A stretch of 61,161 nt of DNA from JAGLHV01 sp023143305 [NCBI: Clostridia bacterium] (GTDB lineage: Bacteria; CBDUZB01; JAGLHV01): contig DAOVVV010000013.1 of the NCBI GenBank assembly GCA_030637025.1, forward strand, positions 1 through 61,161. Reading direction: 5' to 3'. The notes under the pieces are model-generated. The model made no database searches, was not told the DNA's origin, and saw only the letters and a program-made list of their open reading frames with translations. The position numbers and the translations under genes were made by a program. Position 1 is the stretch's first letter. Each line of letters begins with the position of its first letter. Shown in pieces: positions 37,482 through 46,104 of this stretch.

Positions 37482-38150
37482 TTATTTATTCTCTTTTAAA
37501 CTAATAGTAATTCTGCGAAAGGGTCCTTCCCCATGAGATACAGTTTGTACAAAAGGGTCAGATTGAAGGGTTGAATGAATTATTTTCCTCTCCGGAGGAG
37601 AGAGAGGGGCTAAAATTATTTTTTCTCTGGAGGTTTTTACCTTTTCAGCAGAATTTTGTGCTAAACAGACAAGTTTTTCTTTTTGCCGGGTACGATAGCC
37701 TTCGATATCCAGGATTATTTTTTGCTGATAGCTTTTACCCACGCTTAAATTAACTAAAAATTGCAATGAATCCAGAAGCTGTCCTTTTTTTTCGAGTAAA
37801 AGAGAACTGTCTTTAGTTTTTATATCCAGGAATACTTGTTGTTCTTGCAGGAAAGATTCTACCTTGCTCTCAATTTTCATAAGACATAGAGTTTTTTCCA
37901 AAATTTGTTTTGCTTGAATCACCGAAGTAGAAGTTAAACTCTCCTGAGAGATTCCCTCTCCTGTTTTTTTTTGAGAGATTTTTACCTTTGCCGGACTGGC
38001 TCCCATTAATCCAAATAATCCTGCTTTTCCTTCATCGAGGATTTTTATTTCTACCTCGTTATGTTCTAATGCCAATTTTCTTAAACCCTTTTGGATTGCT
38101 TCTTCTACAGTTCTTCCTGTTATCTCTAAACCCTTCATTAAAATATTCAT
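37482..38150 (-). CDS. Jag/KhpB-like RNA-binding protein
   Basis: The 222-residue protein has an N-terminal Jag domain (MKGLEITGRTVEEAIQKGL and EVEIKILDEGKAGLFGLMG), a KH domain and an R3H domain (LAPLSPPERKIIHSTLQ). The KH loop that normally reads G-R-R-G here reads EKKG (LLLEKKGQLLDSL), so RNA contact may be altered. Family members bind RNA and influence cell-wall synthesis and division. Usually jag follows yidC; here it is about 16 kb away, still just upstream of mnmE. Confidence 0.85.
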   Translation of the reverse strand: MNILMKGLEITGRTVEEAIQKGLRKLALEHNEVEIKILDEGKAGLFGLMGASPAKVKISQKKTGEGISQESLTSTSVIQAKQILEKTLCLMKIESKVESFLQEQQVFLDIKTKDSSLLLEKKGQLLDSLQFLVNLSVGKSYQQKIILDIEGYRTRQKEKLVCLAQNSAEKVKTSREKIILAPLSPPERKIIHSTLQSDPFVQTVSHGEGPFRRITISLKENK

Positions 38151-38359
38151 CCTCTCTCTAAATCCTTTTTAACCCGAGTTTTAATAAACCGGAAAGATAG
38201 CAAAAATATTATATATTATATAAAAAAAGAAGTCAATTTAAATTTCAAGGAAAGCATTTTAGCAGACTTACAATCCGCCGTTATGGTTGGCGGAAAGAGG
38301 AAAATATTGAAAGAGTAAGGTAAAATTTTTGGGAGGACGGTAAGGGATAGAGAAAGAAC

Positions 38360-38388
38360 TTGAAGTTATGTTAAATTTGTGATATTAT
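38360..38388 (+). promoter_or_regulatory. Putative promoter for the small membrane protein gene
   Basis: TTGAAG (38360-38365) and TATTAT (38383-38388) are 17 bp apart and 58 bp before the ATG at 38446. Reasonable spacing, one to two mismatches per box. Confidence 0.45.
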
Positions 38389-38445
38389 AAAAAAATAGGT
38401 CTAAAAAAAAGAGTGTTTTTTTTAAGAAAACAAAAGGGAAAAAAG

Positions 38446-38682
38446 ATGTTTCCTGTAACTATTGATGAAAAAATGGTGATTTTGATTGGATTATTTATTA
38501 TTATTATGGCATTAGTATTTCGGAAAAGAGTAGAAACAACTTTTGATTTTAAAAAATGGGTTATTCTTTTAGTTTTAGGAATTATTATTTTTGCTATCCA
38601 TAATAACCCGGGTAATCCTTTCCCTAAATTAAGCATACCAATATTAGCAATGGTGGGTCTTTTTATCCTGATACATTTCTGA
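38446..38682 (+). CDS. Small membrane protein
   Basis: I chose the ATG at 38446 (AAGGG upstream), giving 78 residues beginning MFPVTIDEKMV; an upstream ATG at 38413 adds a Lys-rich tail. Three short hydrophobic stretches are visible (about 10-25, VILIGLFIIIMALVF; 38-52, VILLVLGIIIFAI; 64-77, IPILAMVGLFILIHF). I recognise no family. It is an isolated gene divergent from jag. Confidence 0.5.
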   Translation: MFPVTIDEKMVILIGLFIIIMALVFRKRVETTFDFKKWVILLVLGIIIFAIHNNPGNPFPKLSIPILAMVGLFILIHF

Positions 38683-38729
38683 CGAAATGATTGGGGAAAA
38701 TTTATTTTTACTTTAAAGATAATACTTCT

Positions 38730-38757
38730 TTGAATTAGAATAAATATTTGTTATAAT
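38730..38757 (+). promoter_or_regulatory. Putative promoter upstream of the DUF3142-like gene
   Basis: TATAAT at 38752-38757 with TTGAAT at 38730-38735, spacing 16 bp, 150 bp before the coding start. A long leader would result; no riboswitch was recognised in it. Confidence 0.4.
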
Positions 38758-38907
38758 ATTTCTTTAAAATCCGTTTAATTTTATGCTTAAATTCGGAAAA
38801 ATTAACAGCAGCCGGTTCCCGGACAAATTAAATAGTAGAGTAAAAAAACAAAATTAGTCTAAATTTTATCAGGATAAAAAATTATTAAAAACGAAAGAAG
38901 AAAAATA

Positions 38908-40584
38908 ATGCTTAAAAATATAAAATATTTGGTTTTTGTATTAATGATGATGTTTTGTTTAACTGGGTTTAATCATAGGGTTAAAGCGAAAGAACCATTA
39001 GCAAAAGGAAATTTTTTTTGGCATTGGCATCGAAAAACCTGCCTAAACAGTAAAAATGTAAAAAAGATTTTACAATGGAAAAGCAAAGGAATATTTTTTC
39101 ATATGGGGCTATTTGATTATTATCGGGACGAGCCGCAATTTAATGGGTTTGTGATTCAAAGTGATACCTTTAGAAGGCTTAGAGATTTAAATTTGATGCA
39201 AATCCACCTTGTTTATACTTTTTCCGGAACCAAAAAAAGTGCTTTTATTAAATATTTTCATGAGGAGACAGAAAAGGCGATATGTTTTATCCTGGAAAGA
39301 ATAGAATCTGATCTAAATGTTGTCCATGGGAAAGGGTTAAACATATCCGGAATTCAATTAGATATGGAAACAAATGTACAGTTTGACAAGTATAAAAAGT
39401 TAATAGACTCTGTGGTGCGGAGGTATGGGGAGGAGTATTTAATTTCTATTACTCCCCAGGTTTATTGGTATAAAAGAAAAGGTTTTAAGAGGTTAATCGA
39501 AAATGTCGATTTTATTGTGCCTATGATGTATGATTATGCTATTGGAAAAAACGTTAAAAGTTTGATGAAGGTGTCTGATAGCACGTGGATAAAATCTGTA
39601 TTAAGAAAATATAAATCAGTAAAGAAACCTTTTTATGCCGGTATTCCTACCTATAGTTATTGTAAAATATATAATAAAAGGGGAAAAAGAACAGAATCAT
39701 GGGCGAAGCTTTCCGTAGAAGAAGTATCGGAGAACAAAGATTTTAAATTAATTAAAGCGAAAAGAAAGAAAGGGCAAAATACTTATGTTTTTAGGGCTTT
39801 GCGCAGGACAAAGTTATATAATTATCAATTTGACCGGGGATGGACGGTAAAATTTAACCTTATTACTCCGGAAGCCGTGAGAAATTATGTTAAAGCGGTT
39901 AATAAGGTAAATCCGGAAAACTTGTTAGGTGTTGCTTTTTTTAGGTACGGATATTTTAAAGAGAATCTGGTGCTTAATGAACAGGAAATAGATCAGGTGT
40001 TAGGGCATAGTAAAACTCAAGGGTGCCGTCCTAAAGGAGAAATTTTAATTAATAGGAAAAAATATTTGCAACTTGCTGTTGGAGAAGAAGTGAAATTAAA
40101 TTTGGTTTTAATGAACGAAGGAGATCAGAGTAGTTATGTAGCAAGGACAGCAAATCAGTTCCATTTTGAAGTGGAAAACGGAGAAATTATAAAATACGAT
40201 GGTGGTGGATTTGACAGTATAAAAGAGAAAGAAAATAAATTAATTTTTAGCGAAGAACAGTTGTCAAAAAACGAAGCGGTATATTCAGGGTTGATTAAAA
40301 TAGAAGTAACATCGCTTCCTCTAATTTTAAAGTTTTCAACAAAATCCATGCAATTAAATAGAAAGGTATGGTTTCGGAGTGAAAAAAAAGTAATAGAGTT
40401 GTTTTCCCGGGAAGAGGAAATAGAACCGATAATACAAGTAGAACTAAAAACGGAGCCCGAAACGAATGAAGAAAAGGAAGAAAAAACACCAAATTCAATC
40501 CAAAACGAAGCTGATATAAAAATAAAAACAGGAAATAAAATGCAAGCCGAAAAAGGGGAAGACGTAAAAAGTATAGTCCCTTAA
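38908..40584 (+). CDS. Secreted DUF3142-like (GH-fold) protein
   Basis: The 558-residue protein has a signal peptide (YLVFVLMMMFCLTGFNHRVKA). Residues about 35-370 resemble a TIM-barrel of the DUF3142 group: FFHMGLFDYYRD, ISGIQLDMETNVQFDKYKKL with an Asp-Met-Glu motif at the barrel mouth, LISITPQVYWY, VDFIVPMMYDY and NPENLLGVAFFRYGYF. Residues about 370-500 look like a beta-sandwich (LAVGEEVKLNLVLMNEGD). The C-terminal tail is Glu/Lys-rich. A carbohydrate-acting role is inferred from fold; the activity is unknown. The gene is followed after 75 bp by the V/A-ATPase operon. Confidence 0.6.
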   Translation: MLKNIKYLVFVLMMMFCLTGFNHRVKAKEPLAKGNFFWHWHRKTCLNSKNVKKILQWKSKGIFFHMGLFDYYRDEPQFNGFVIQSDTFRRLRDLNLMQIHLVYTFSGTKKSAFIKYFHEETEKAICFILERIESDLNVVHGKGLNISGIQLDMETNVQFDKYKKLIDSVVRRYGEEYLISITPQVYWYKRKGFKRLIENVDFIVPMMYDYAIGKNVKSLMKVSDSTWIKSVLRKYKSVKKPFYAGIPTYSYCKIYNKRGKRTESWAKLSVEEVSENKDFKLIKAKRKKGQNTYVFRALRRTKLYNYQFDRGWTVKFNLITPEAVRNYVKAVNKVNPENLLGVAFFRYGYFKENLVLNEQEIDQVLGHSKTQGCRPKGEILINRKKYLQLAVGEEVKLNLVLMNEGDQSSYVARTANQFHFEVENGEIIKYDGGGFDSIKEKENKLIFSEEQLSKNEAVYSGLIKIEVTSLPLILKFSTKSMQLNRKVWFRSEKKVIELFSREEEIEPIIQVELKTEPETNEEKEEKTPNSIQNEADIKIKTGNKMQAEKGEDVKSIVP

Positions 40585-40659
40585 TAGTGTAAACGTAACT
40601 TTGGAGAAGAAGAGTTGTTATCCTAAAAGATTAAGAAAAATTTTTAACAAGGTGAAGAA

Positions 40660-40974
40660 ATGATAAATTCCATACAAAAGATAAAAGAAGCAGAAAAAAA
40701 CGGCGAAAGACAGATTGAGAAAGCAGAGGAAGAAGCTAAAAATATTATTGAAAAAGCAGGTCAGAAGGAAAAAGAAATTATCAGTTTGGCAGAAAAACAG
40801 GCAGAAGAAGAAATAAAAGTTTTAATGGAAAAAGCAGAAAAGCAAGGAAGTATAGAGGAAGAAAAAAAATTAGAAGAAACTGAAAGAATAAGAAAAATAA
40901 TAAAAGAGAAAATAAAAGAAAATTTTTCTAATGCCAAAAAAATAATAAAAGAGAAATTGGGGATAACGGAATAA
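40660..40974 (+). CDS. V/A-type ATPase subunit H/G (peripheral stalk)
   Basis: This 104-residue, almost entirely charged and helical protein (IEKAEEEAKNIIEKAGQKEKEII) is a continuous coiled coil typical of subunit H (G), which pairs with subunit E as the stator stalk. It starts the operon, 2 bp before the I subunit. GGTGAAG precedes the ATG. Confidence 0.8.
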   Translation: MINSIQKIKEAEKNGERQIEKAEEEAKNIIEKAGQKEKEIISLAEKQAEEEIKVLMEKAEKQGSIEEEKKLEETERIRKIIKEKIKENFSNAKKIIKEKLGITE

Positions 40975-40975
40975 A

Positions 40976-43093
40976 ATGGCCATTGCCGAAGTAAAGAAAA
41001 TAGAAATTATTGCTCATCTTTGCTGGGTGGATAAATTACTGGAAAGATTACGTAAGCACGGAGTAGTTGAAATTAAAAAAGCCGGGGAAGAGGAATTAAC
41101 TGCGAGCTGTTCCTGTTTTAAAGAATTCCTGCGTGATTCCGAAGAGAAACTCAAAGGAATAAAATATGTTGTTGGGTATTTAAAAAATTTTGTTCCTGCT
41201 AAAATGGTTAAGGAAAAGATAAAAGCAGGAAAACTTATTTTAAAAAAGAAAGAAATAGCTCAATTAATTAAGTCTATAGATGTTTTTAGTGTCGAGGAAG
41301 AATGCCGGGTTTTGGAAAAAGAAAGCCAGGAATTACAAAGAGAAAAAAACAATTTAAAACTACAAATTGAGCAACTCCGTCCCTGGAAAAAGTTGATGGT
41401 ACCCTTGAAAGAATTAACCGACACTAAGTATGTCCGGTTTTTACTTGGAGGATTACCGCAGGATAAATATGACCTTTTGGTAAGTGAGCTAAGTAACTAT
41501 GAAGGAGTGCTGGTACATGAAATTTATACGGAAAAAAAGATCAAATATGGATTGGTTATTTTTCTGAAGGAAGATACAGAGATTATACAAAAGGTGTTAA
41601 AAAAATACTCATTTAATCAAGTGGGTTTACCCTCTGTTCCTGTTATGTGTGAAGAATTAATTTCTCAGAAAGAACATTTGTCGGAGAAGGTAAGAATTAA
41701 ACAAAAACAAGTAGAAGAAAAAGCAAAAAATAAGGCTAAGGATTTTATTAATTTTGTGATTTTATCTGATTACTACGAAAATATGCAAAAGAAAGAGGAA
41801 GTGAAAAAAAAATTTTTAAAAACGAAATCCGTTTTTTATTTAACCGGCTGGATTTTGGCCAGAAAACAAAAAGAAGTAAAAGAAGATTTGGAAAATAAAT
41901 TTCCGGAAATCGAAATAGATTTTAAGGTTCCCGGAAAAAACGAAGATATTCCGGTTGCTCTGGAAAATAAGAAAATAGTAGAACCCTTTGAAGTAATTAC
42001 CGATTTATATGGACGGCCTTTTTATTCGGGAATGGATCCTACGCCGGTATTAGCTTTGTTTTATGCTTTGTTTTTTGGGTTATGCATAACGGATGCCGGA
42101 TATGGAATAATAATTTGTCTTATTACTTCTTTCAGTTTGGTTTATTTTAGAAAAAAAATGGATGAGCAACTGCGCAAATTTATTGCGTTATTTTTGTTAG
42201 GAGGAGTTTGTACTATTTTAATGGGGATGATGACCGGCGGGTGGTTTGGAATGACCGTGAAATGGAAGTTATTTGATCCCCTTAACGATTTACAGATATT
42301 TTTTGCTATAGCCTTGAGTTTAGGAGTAATTCATGTTATTTGCGGTCTGGGAATGAAAATATATGAAAATATCGGTTATAAACAATGGCAGGCGGCAATT
42401 TGGGATCAGGGACTATGGATTTTGCTTATTCTTTCTTCAATAGGATGGGCAATAACAAAAATGGGAATAATTTCTGGGGGTATGTGTTTATTATTTAAAG
42501 TAGGAATTTTTGTGGCGGTATTCGGAATAATTTGTTTTCAGGGAAGAACTGTAGATAAAAACCTGGGAGAAAAAACAGACAAAGAGTATACTCTTTTATG
42601 GATAACCCTGATTATTAGTTGTTCTCTTCTGATATCCGGGATATTTAAATTTATAAGTGCGTTTTGTTTGGTTTTTTCTTTTTTAGGAATAATTTATTTA
42701 GGACGGAGAAATATTCTTTCTCTCCTGGGACGGATAGGGTTAGGATGCTATGCTTTATATGGAAGTACAGCTTATTTAGGAGATATTCTTTCTTATTCCC
42801 GTTTGGTAGCCCTGGGCTTAGGTACGGGAATTGTAGGGTTGGTGGTTAATAAAATGGCCGGGGTTGCGGCGCAAACTCCTATTTATATAAGCATTATTTT
42901 AGTTCCCTTGATTTTGTTATTAGGTCATACTTTTAATTTGGCAATAAACATCCTCAGTGCGTTTGTTCATTCCTGCCGGTTGCAGTATGTAGAGTTTTTT
43001 ACTAAATTTTACCAGTCGGGAGGAAAGTTTTTTAAACCATTTAAAGAAGAATATAAATATATTACCATACAGTCAGATGATATGCCTGATTAA
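40976..43093 (+). CDS. V/A-type ATPase subunit I (a-type membrane stator)
   Basis: The 705-residue protein has a long N-terminal soluble coiled-coil half (1-330) and a C-terminal membrane half with about seven helices: TPVLALFYALFFGLCITDAGYGIII, LGVIHVICGLGMKIYE and GDILSYSRLVALGLGTGIVG. That last segment holds the conserved Arg (YSRLVALGL) that faces the rotor ion site. It couples ion flow to rotor turning. A 345-bp spacer separates it from subunit K. Confidence 0.93.
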   Translation: MAIAEVKKIEIIAHLCWVDKLLERLRKHGVVEIKKAGEEELTASCSCFKEFLRDSEEKLKGIKYVVGYLKNFVPAKMVKEKIKAGKLILKKKEIAQLIKSIDVFSVEEECRVLEKESQELQREKNNLKLQIEQLRPWKKLMVPLKELTDTKYVRFLLGGLPQDKYDLLVSELSNYEGVLVHEIYTEKKIKYGLVIFLKEDTEIIQKVLKKYSFNQVGLPSVPVMCEELISQKEHLSEKVRIKQKQVEEKAKNKAKDFINFVILSDYYENMQKKEEVKKKFLKTKSVFYLTGWILARKQKEVKEDLENKFPEIEIDFKVPGKNEDIPVALENKKIVEPFEVITDLYGRPFYSGMDPTPVLALFYALFFGLCITDAGYGIIICLITSFSLVYFRKKMDEQLRKFIALFLLGGVCTILMGMMTGGWFGMTVKWKLFDPLNDLQIFFAIALSLGVIHVICGLGMKIYENIGYKQWQAAIWDQGLWILLILSSIGWAITKMGIISGGMCLLFKVGIFVAVFGIICFQGRTVDKNLGEKTDKEYTLLWITLIISCSLLISGIFKFISAFCLVFSFLGIIYLGRRNILSLLGRIGLGCYALYGSTAYLGDILSYSRLVALGLGTGIVGLVVNKMAGVAAQTPIYISIILVPLILLLGHTFNLAINILSAFVHSCRLQYVEFFTKFYQSGGKFFKPFKEEYKYITIQSDDMPD

Positions 43094-43107
43094 TCTCAAT
43101 GAGACTT

Positions 43108-43140
43108 AGAGTTTTTATCAGCTAAGCTGATAAAAACTCT
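43108..43140. repeat. 33-nt near-perfect palindrome between ATPase I and K genes
   Basis: AGAGTTTTTATCAGCT, a single A, then the exact complement give 16-bp arms with a one-base centre. A hairpin would form in the mRNA. No T-run follows on the plus strand, so it may stabilise or process transcript rather than stop it. Confidence 0.8.
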
Positions 43141-43236
43141 GTAGTCGAATTGATTCCGAGCGACCGAAGGGAAGCGAAGGGGCGCGTGTGTAAACTCCTT
43201 CAGCTAAGCTGATAAAAACTCTGTAGTCGAATTGAT
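43119..43236. repeat. Direct 36-bp repeat within the I-K spacer
   Basis: CAGCTAAGCTGATAAAAACT and the next 16 bases occur at 43119-43154 and again at 43201-43236. Between and after them are REP-like GACCGAAGGGAAGCGAAGG and GTGCGAAGGGTCG pieces. Apart from repeats, the spacer (43094-43438) shows no gene. Confidence 0.75.
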
Positions 43237-43438
43237 CCTGAGCACTTATGCAGGAAGTGCGAAGGGTCGTGGGTATAATTCCCAGCAGCTATGCTGCGGG
43301 GAGAATTCATTAGAGCTGTAGTTGTATTCTAAGGTGGAAAGTGTATTAAGACCATCGTTTTAATAAAGCAAGATTGTTTATCAAAGGGGTCTAAATTATT
43401 TACGAAAGAAAAAAAAATTATATAGAGGAGGATAAAAA

Positions 43439-43921
43439 ATGTCTTTGGGAATGATGTTATCTCTTTTGGGGGCCATTATTGTGTCCACTATTTCCGGGAT
43501 CGGTTCTGCTTTAGGAATCTCAATTTCCGGGTCAGCGGCTAATGGGTTGCTTAGTGAAGAACCGGAAAAATTTGGAAAAAGTCTTATTTTAGTAGCTTTA
43601 CCGGGAACGCAGGGTATCTATGGGCTTGTTTCCGGGGTAGTAATTCTTATTGTTTTAGGTTTTTTTGGAGAGGTTAGAGATCCCAGCACTATGCAGGGTT
43701 TGGCTATTTTAGGGGTTGGGGTATTTGAAGCTTTAGTATTATGGTGGTCGGGAATATTTCAGGGAAAAACCTGTGCTGCAGGTATGGGCATTGTAGCTAA
43801 AAACCCTGAACATGCAATGAAAGGGGTCATTAATGCCATTATGGTGGAAACTTATGCTGTTTTTGGCTTTTTGGCGGCAGTATTAATTCTTTTTGTGGCT
43901 ATTGCCCCGGGGTTAAATTAA
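43439..43921 (+). CDS. V/A-type ATPase subunit K (rotor proteolipid), Na+-ligand residues present
   Basis: The 160-residue double-hairpin c subunit has four helices. It keeps L54, T57 and Q58 (LPGTQG), Q108 (FQGK) and E137 (MVETYAV), matching the Na+ ligands of the Enterococcus hirae K ring (L61, T64, Q65, Q110, E139); spacing from Q108 to E137 is the same 29 residues. The N-terminal hairpin lacks the ion-binding glutamate, as in the Enterococcus type. Na+ pumping is inferred from these residues. AGAGGAGG lies before the ATG. Confidence 0.93.
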   Translation: MSLGMMLSLLGAIIVSTISGIGSALGISISGSAANGLLSEEPEKFGKSLILVALPGTQGIYGLVSGVVILIVLGFFGEVRDPSTMQGLAILGVGVFEALVLWWSGIFQGKTCAAGMGIVAKNPEHAMKGVINAIMVETYAVFGFLAAVLILFVAIAPGLN

Positions 43922-43959
43922 GTTAGAATAAAGGAAAAATAAGGTGAGGACCTAAAATT

Positions 43960-44565
43960 ATGTCTTTAGAAAAAATTATTGAACGAATAAATCATGAAAT
44001 AAAAAAAAAGGTGGAGGCTATTTTAGATACGGCAAGGAAAAAAGAAAAAGATATTTTAGCCGAAGCCCATAAAAAAGCACAGGGAAAGTACGAACAAAAA
44101 ATAAAAAAGGGCAAAGAAAAAGGGCAGGCAGTGAAAAATAATCTTTTAGCTGAGGGACGCTTAGAACAAAGGAAAGCAATTTTGGAAACTAAGCAGGAAC
44201 AGATAGAGAATATTTATCAGTCAATATTTAACCAGGTGTTAGATGGACCGGTAGAAAAATACCAGAATTTTATAAAGAAAATTATTTTAGAAATTATGGA
44301 GTCGCAAGATGGGGAGATTTTTATTTCTTCCCGGGATGCTGATAAAATTACTCCCCGGTTTATTGAGAAGGTAAATAAAGAATTAAAAATAAAGCAAAAA
44401 GGAAAATTAAAACTTTCCGGACAAACAGTAGATATAAACGGGGGATTTATTTTAAGACAGGGAAAGATAGAAATAGATAATTCTTTTAATACCTGGAATA
44501 AGTTAATAAGAGAAGAAACCCTGGAGGAAGTAAGTAGCCGGTTGTTTAATAAGGTGGATTATTGA
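43960..44565 (+). CDS. V/A-type ATPase subunit E (peripheral stalk)
   Basis: The 201-residue protein begins LEKIIERINHEIKKKVEAIL followed by a long Lys/Glu helix (about 20-85) and a C-terminal globular part with ISSRDADKI and INGGFILRQGKIEIDNSF, the pattern of subunit E. It pairs with H. Its stop overlaps an ATG (TGATG at 44563-44567) that today opens only a short frame leading into a miniature element. Confidence 0.9.
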   Translation: MSLEKIIERINHEIKKKVEAILDTARKKEKDILAEAHKKAQGKYEQKIKKGKEKGQAVKNNLLAEGRLEQRKAILETKQEQIENIYQSIFNQVLDGPVEKYQNFIKKIILEIMESQDGEIFISSRDADKITPRFIEKVNKELKIKQKGKLKLSGQTVDINGGFILRQGKIEIDNSFNTWNKLIREETLEEVSSRLFNKVDY

Positions 44566-44600
44566 TGGCTGAACCGGAAATGGACAAAGAGTATATAAAA

Positions 44601-44728
44601 GAGTTCTGCAAAATAGCCTTTTTACCTTGATTGTCATTCCTGCGAAAGAAGGAATCTATTGATATTTAAAAATATTATAGATTCCGCATCAAGTGCGGAA
44701 TGACAGAATATTGTATTTTACTGAACTC
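44601..44728. repeat. Family A miniature element inserted between ATPase E and C genes (copy 3)
   Basis: Ends GAGTTCTGCAAAATAG and TATTTTACTGAACTC are inverted. The core (ATTGTCATTCCTGCGAAAG, ATTATAGATTCCGCATC) is the complement of the 18826-18979 copy. The flanks AGTATATAAA (left) and AGTACATAAA (right) may be a slightly diverged target duplication. It lies in the operon and adds about 140 bp. Confidence 0.85.
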
Positions 44729-44755
44729 TTAGTACATAAAGTAAAAGAGGAAGAA

Positions 44756-45772
44756 ATGAAAACGGAATATGCGTATGCATCAGGGAAGATTAGGGCGTTA
44801 GAAAACAAATTTTTTAATAAACCGGAATTAGCCGGGTTGTTGGAAATGCCTTTTAGCAGTATTGTAGAAGAGCTGGAGAACCGGGGATATCCAGGAGTAG
44901 AAAAAGAAAAAAATATCATTGGGAAGGAAGAAGAAATAATCATTTTAGAGGAAATGATCGACACCCGGTTAAGTAAAGCGTATAAAATGGTTAGAGAGTT
45001 GTCTTTGGATCCTGCGATTACAGATGCTTTTATTTTACTTAATGACGGACATAATTTGAAAGGTTTAATCAAATTAAAATATACTCAAATAAAAAAAAAG
45101 AAAAAAGTTTTTTTAAAAAAAAGCCTTTTCGGAGAGGAAGAATTAAAAAAAATGGTGGAAAGTAATAATTTTTCTGCTTTTCCGCTAAGTTTACAAGGTC
45201 TTCCCCATGAAGCAGTAGAAGCTTATAAGCGGTGGAAAAATCCGCAAAATATAGATTTTATTCTGGACAGAGGGTTTTGGGAGTATTTTAAAACTCAGAC
45301 CGAAGAAAATGTGTTTGTAAACGAAGTAAGGAAAATTAGAATTGATTTAATTAATATTTTGATTTTTTTACGGCTTAAAGAGAAAAAACAGAAAGAAACT
45401 ATTTTAACGAAGTCTTTAATTTCCGGGGGGACAATAACAAAAGATAAGTTTTTAGAAAATTTTTCGGATCAAAAAAATATAAATGATTTTATCGGAAAGA
45501 TAAAATTTTCACCTTATAAAGAAATAGTCAGAGAAGGTTATAATTACTGGGAAAAAGAACGTTCTTTTTCCTTTTTAGAAAAATTAGGGGATGATTTTTT
45601 AATAAATTATATAAAAAAAGCAAAGTATTCTTTTTTGAGTATAAATCTTTTAATCGGTTATCTTTTAGCCCGGGAAAATGAAGCTAAAAATTTACGCATC
45701 CTGCTTTATGGGAAATATTCTGATTTAAGCAAAGAAATAATCGAGGGTGAATTGAGGGAAACCTATGTCTGA
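44756..45772 (+). CDS. V/A-type ATPase subunit C (central axle, d-type)
   Basis: I chose the ATG at 44756 with AGAGGAAG upstream, giving 338 residues beginning MKTEYAYASGKIRALENKFF, the usual start for this subunit; upstream frame belongs to the miniature element. The helical protein (DAFILLNDGHNLKGLIKLKY, DLINILIFLRLKE) links the rotor ring to the D/F axle. Its end overlaps subunit F by 8 bp. Confidence 0.9.
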   Translation: MKTEYAYASGKIRALENKFFNKPELAGLLEMPFSSIVEELENRGYPGVEKEKNIIGKEEEIIILEEMIDTRLSKAYKMVRELSLDPAITDAFILLNDGHNLKGLIKLKYTQIKKKKKVFLKKSLFGEEELKKMVESNNFSAFPLSLQGLPHEAVEAYKRWKNPQNIDFILDRGFWEYFKTQTEENVFVNEVRKIRIDLINILIFLRLKEKKQKETILTKSLISGGTITKDKFLENFSDQKNINDFIGKIKFSPYKEIVREGYNYWEKERSFSFLEKLGDDFLINYIKKAKYSFLSINLLIGYLLARENEAKNLRILLYGKYSDLSKEIIEGELRETYV

Positions 45773-46076
45773 AATTTGTATCATCGGAGAAAAAGAATTT
45801 ATTTCCGGCTTTGAAAGTCTGGGGTTTTCTGTTTTTCCGGTAAAAAATAATGTAGAAACCGAAGAAGCATTAAAAAAAGTTATAGAACAAAAATTCTCTA
45901 TTATTTATTTAATGGAAGATTTTTTGGAAAATTTTGAAAAAACAAGAGAAATAAGTAAGACTTTTACGGGGACAATAATAACTATTCCCGGTCAAAAAAA
46001 GGGGAAAAATATAGGGTGGATGAGATTGAAAAAAATGGTAGAAGAAGCTACAGGGGTTGATTTATTAAAAGAGTAA
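45765..46076 (+). CDS. V/A-type ATPase subunit F
   Basis: The 103-residue subunit has the short alpha/beta fold start [18 protein letters not shown] and [21 protein letters not shown]. It binds subunit D in the central axle. It overlaps C and lies 28 bp before A. Confidence 0.9.
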   Translation: MSEICIIGEKEFISGFESLGFSVFPVKNNVETEEALKKVIEQKFSIIYLMEDFLENFEKTREISKTFTGTIITIPGQKKGKNIGWMRLKKMVEEATGVDLLKE

Positions 46077-46104
46077 AAAAGAGATAAGGTTAAAGGAGAA
46101 TATA

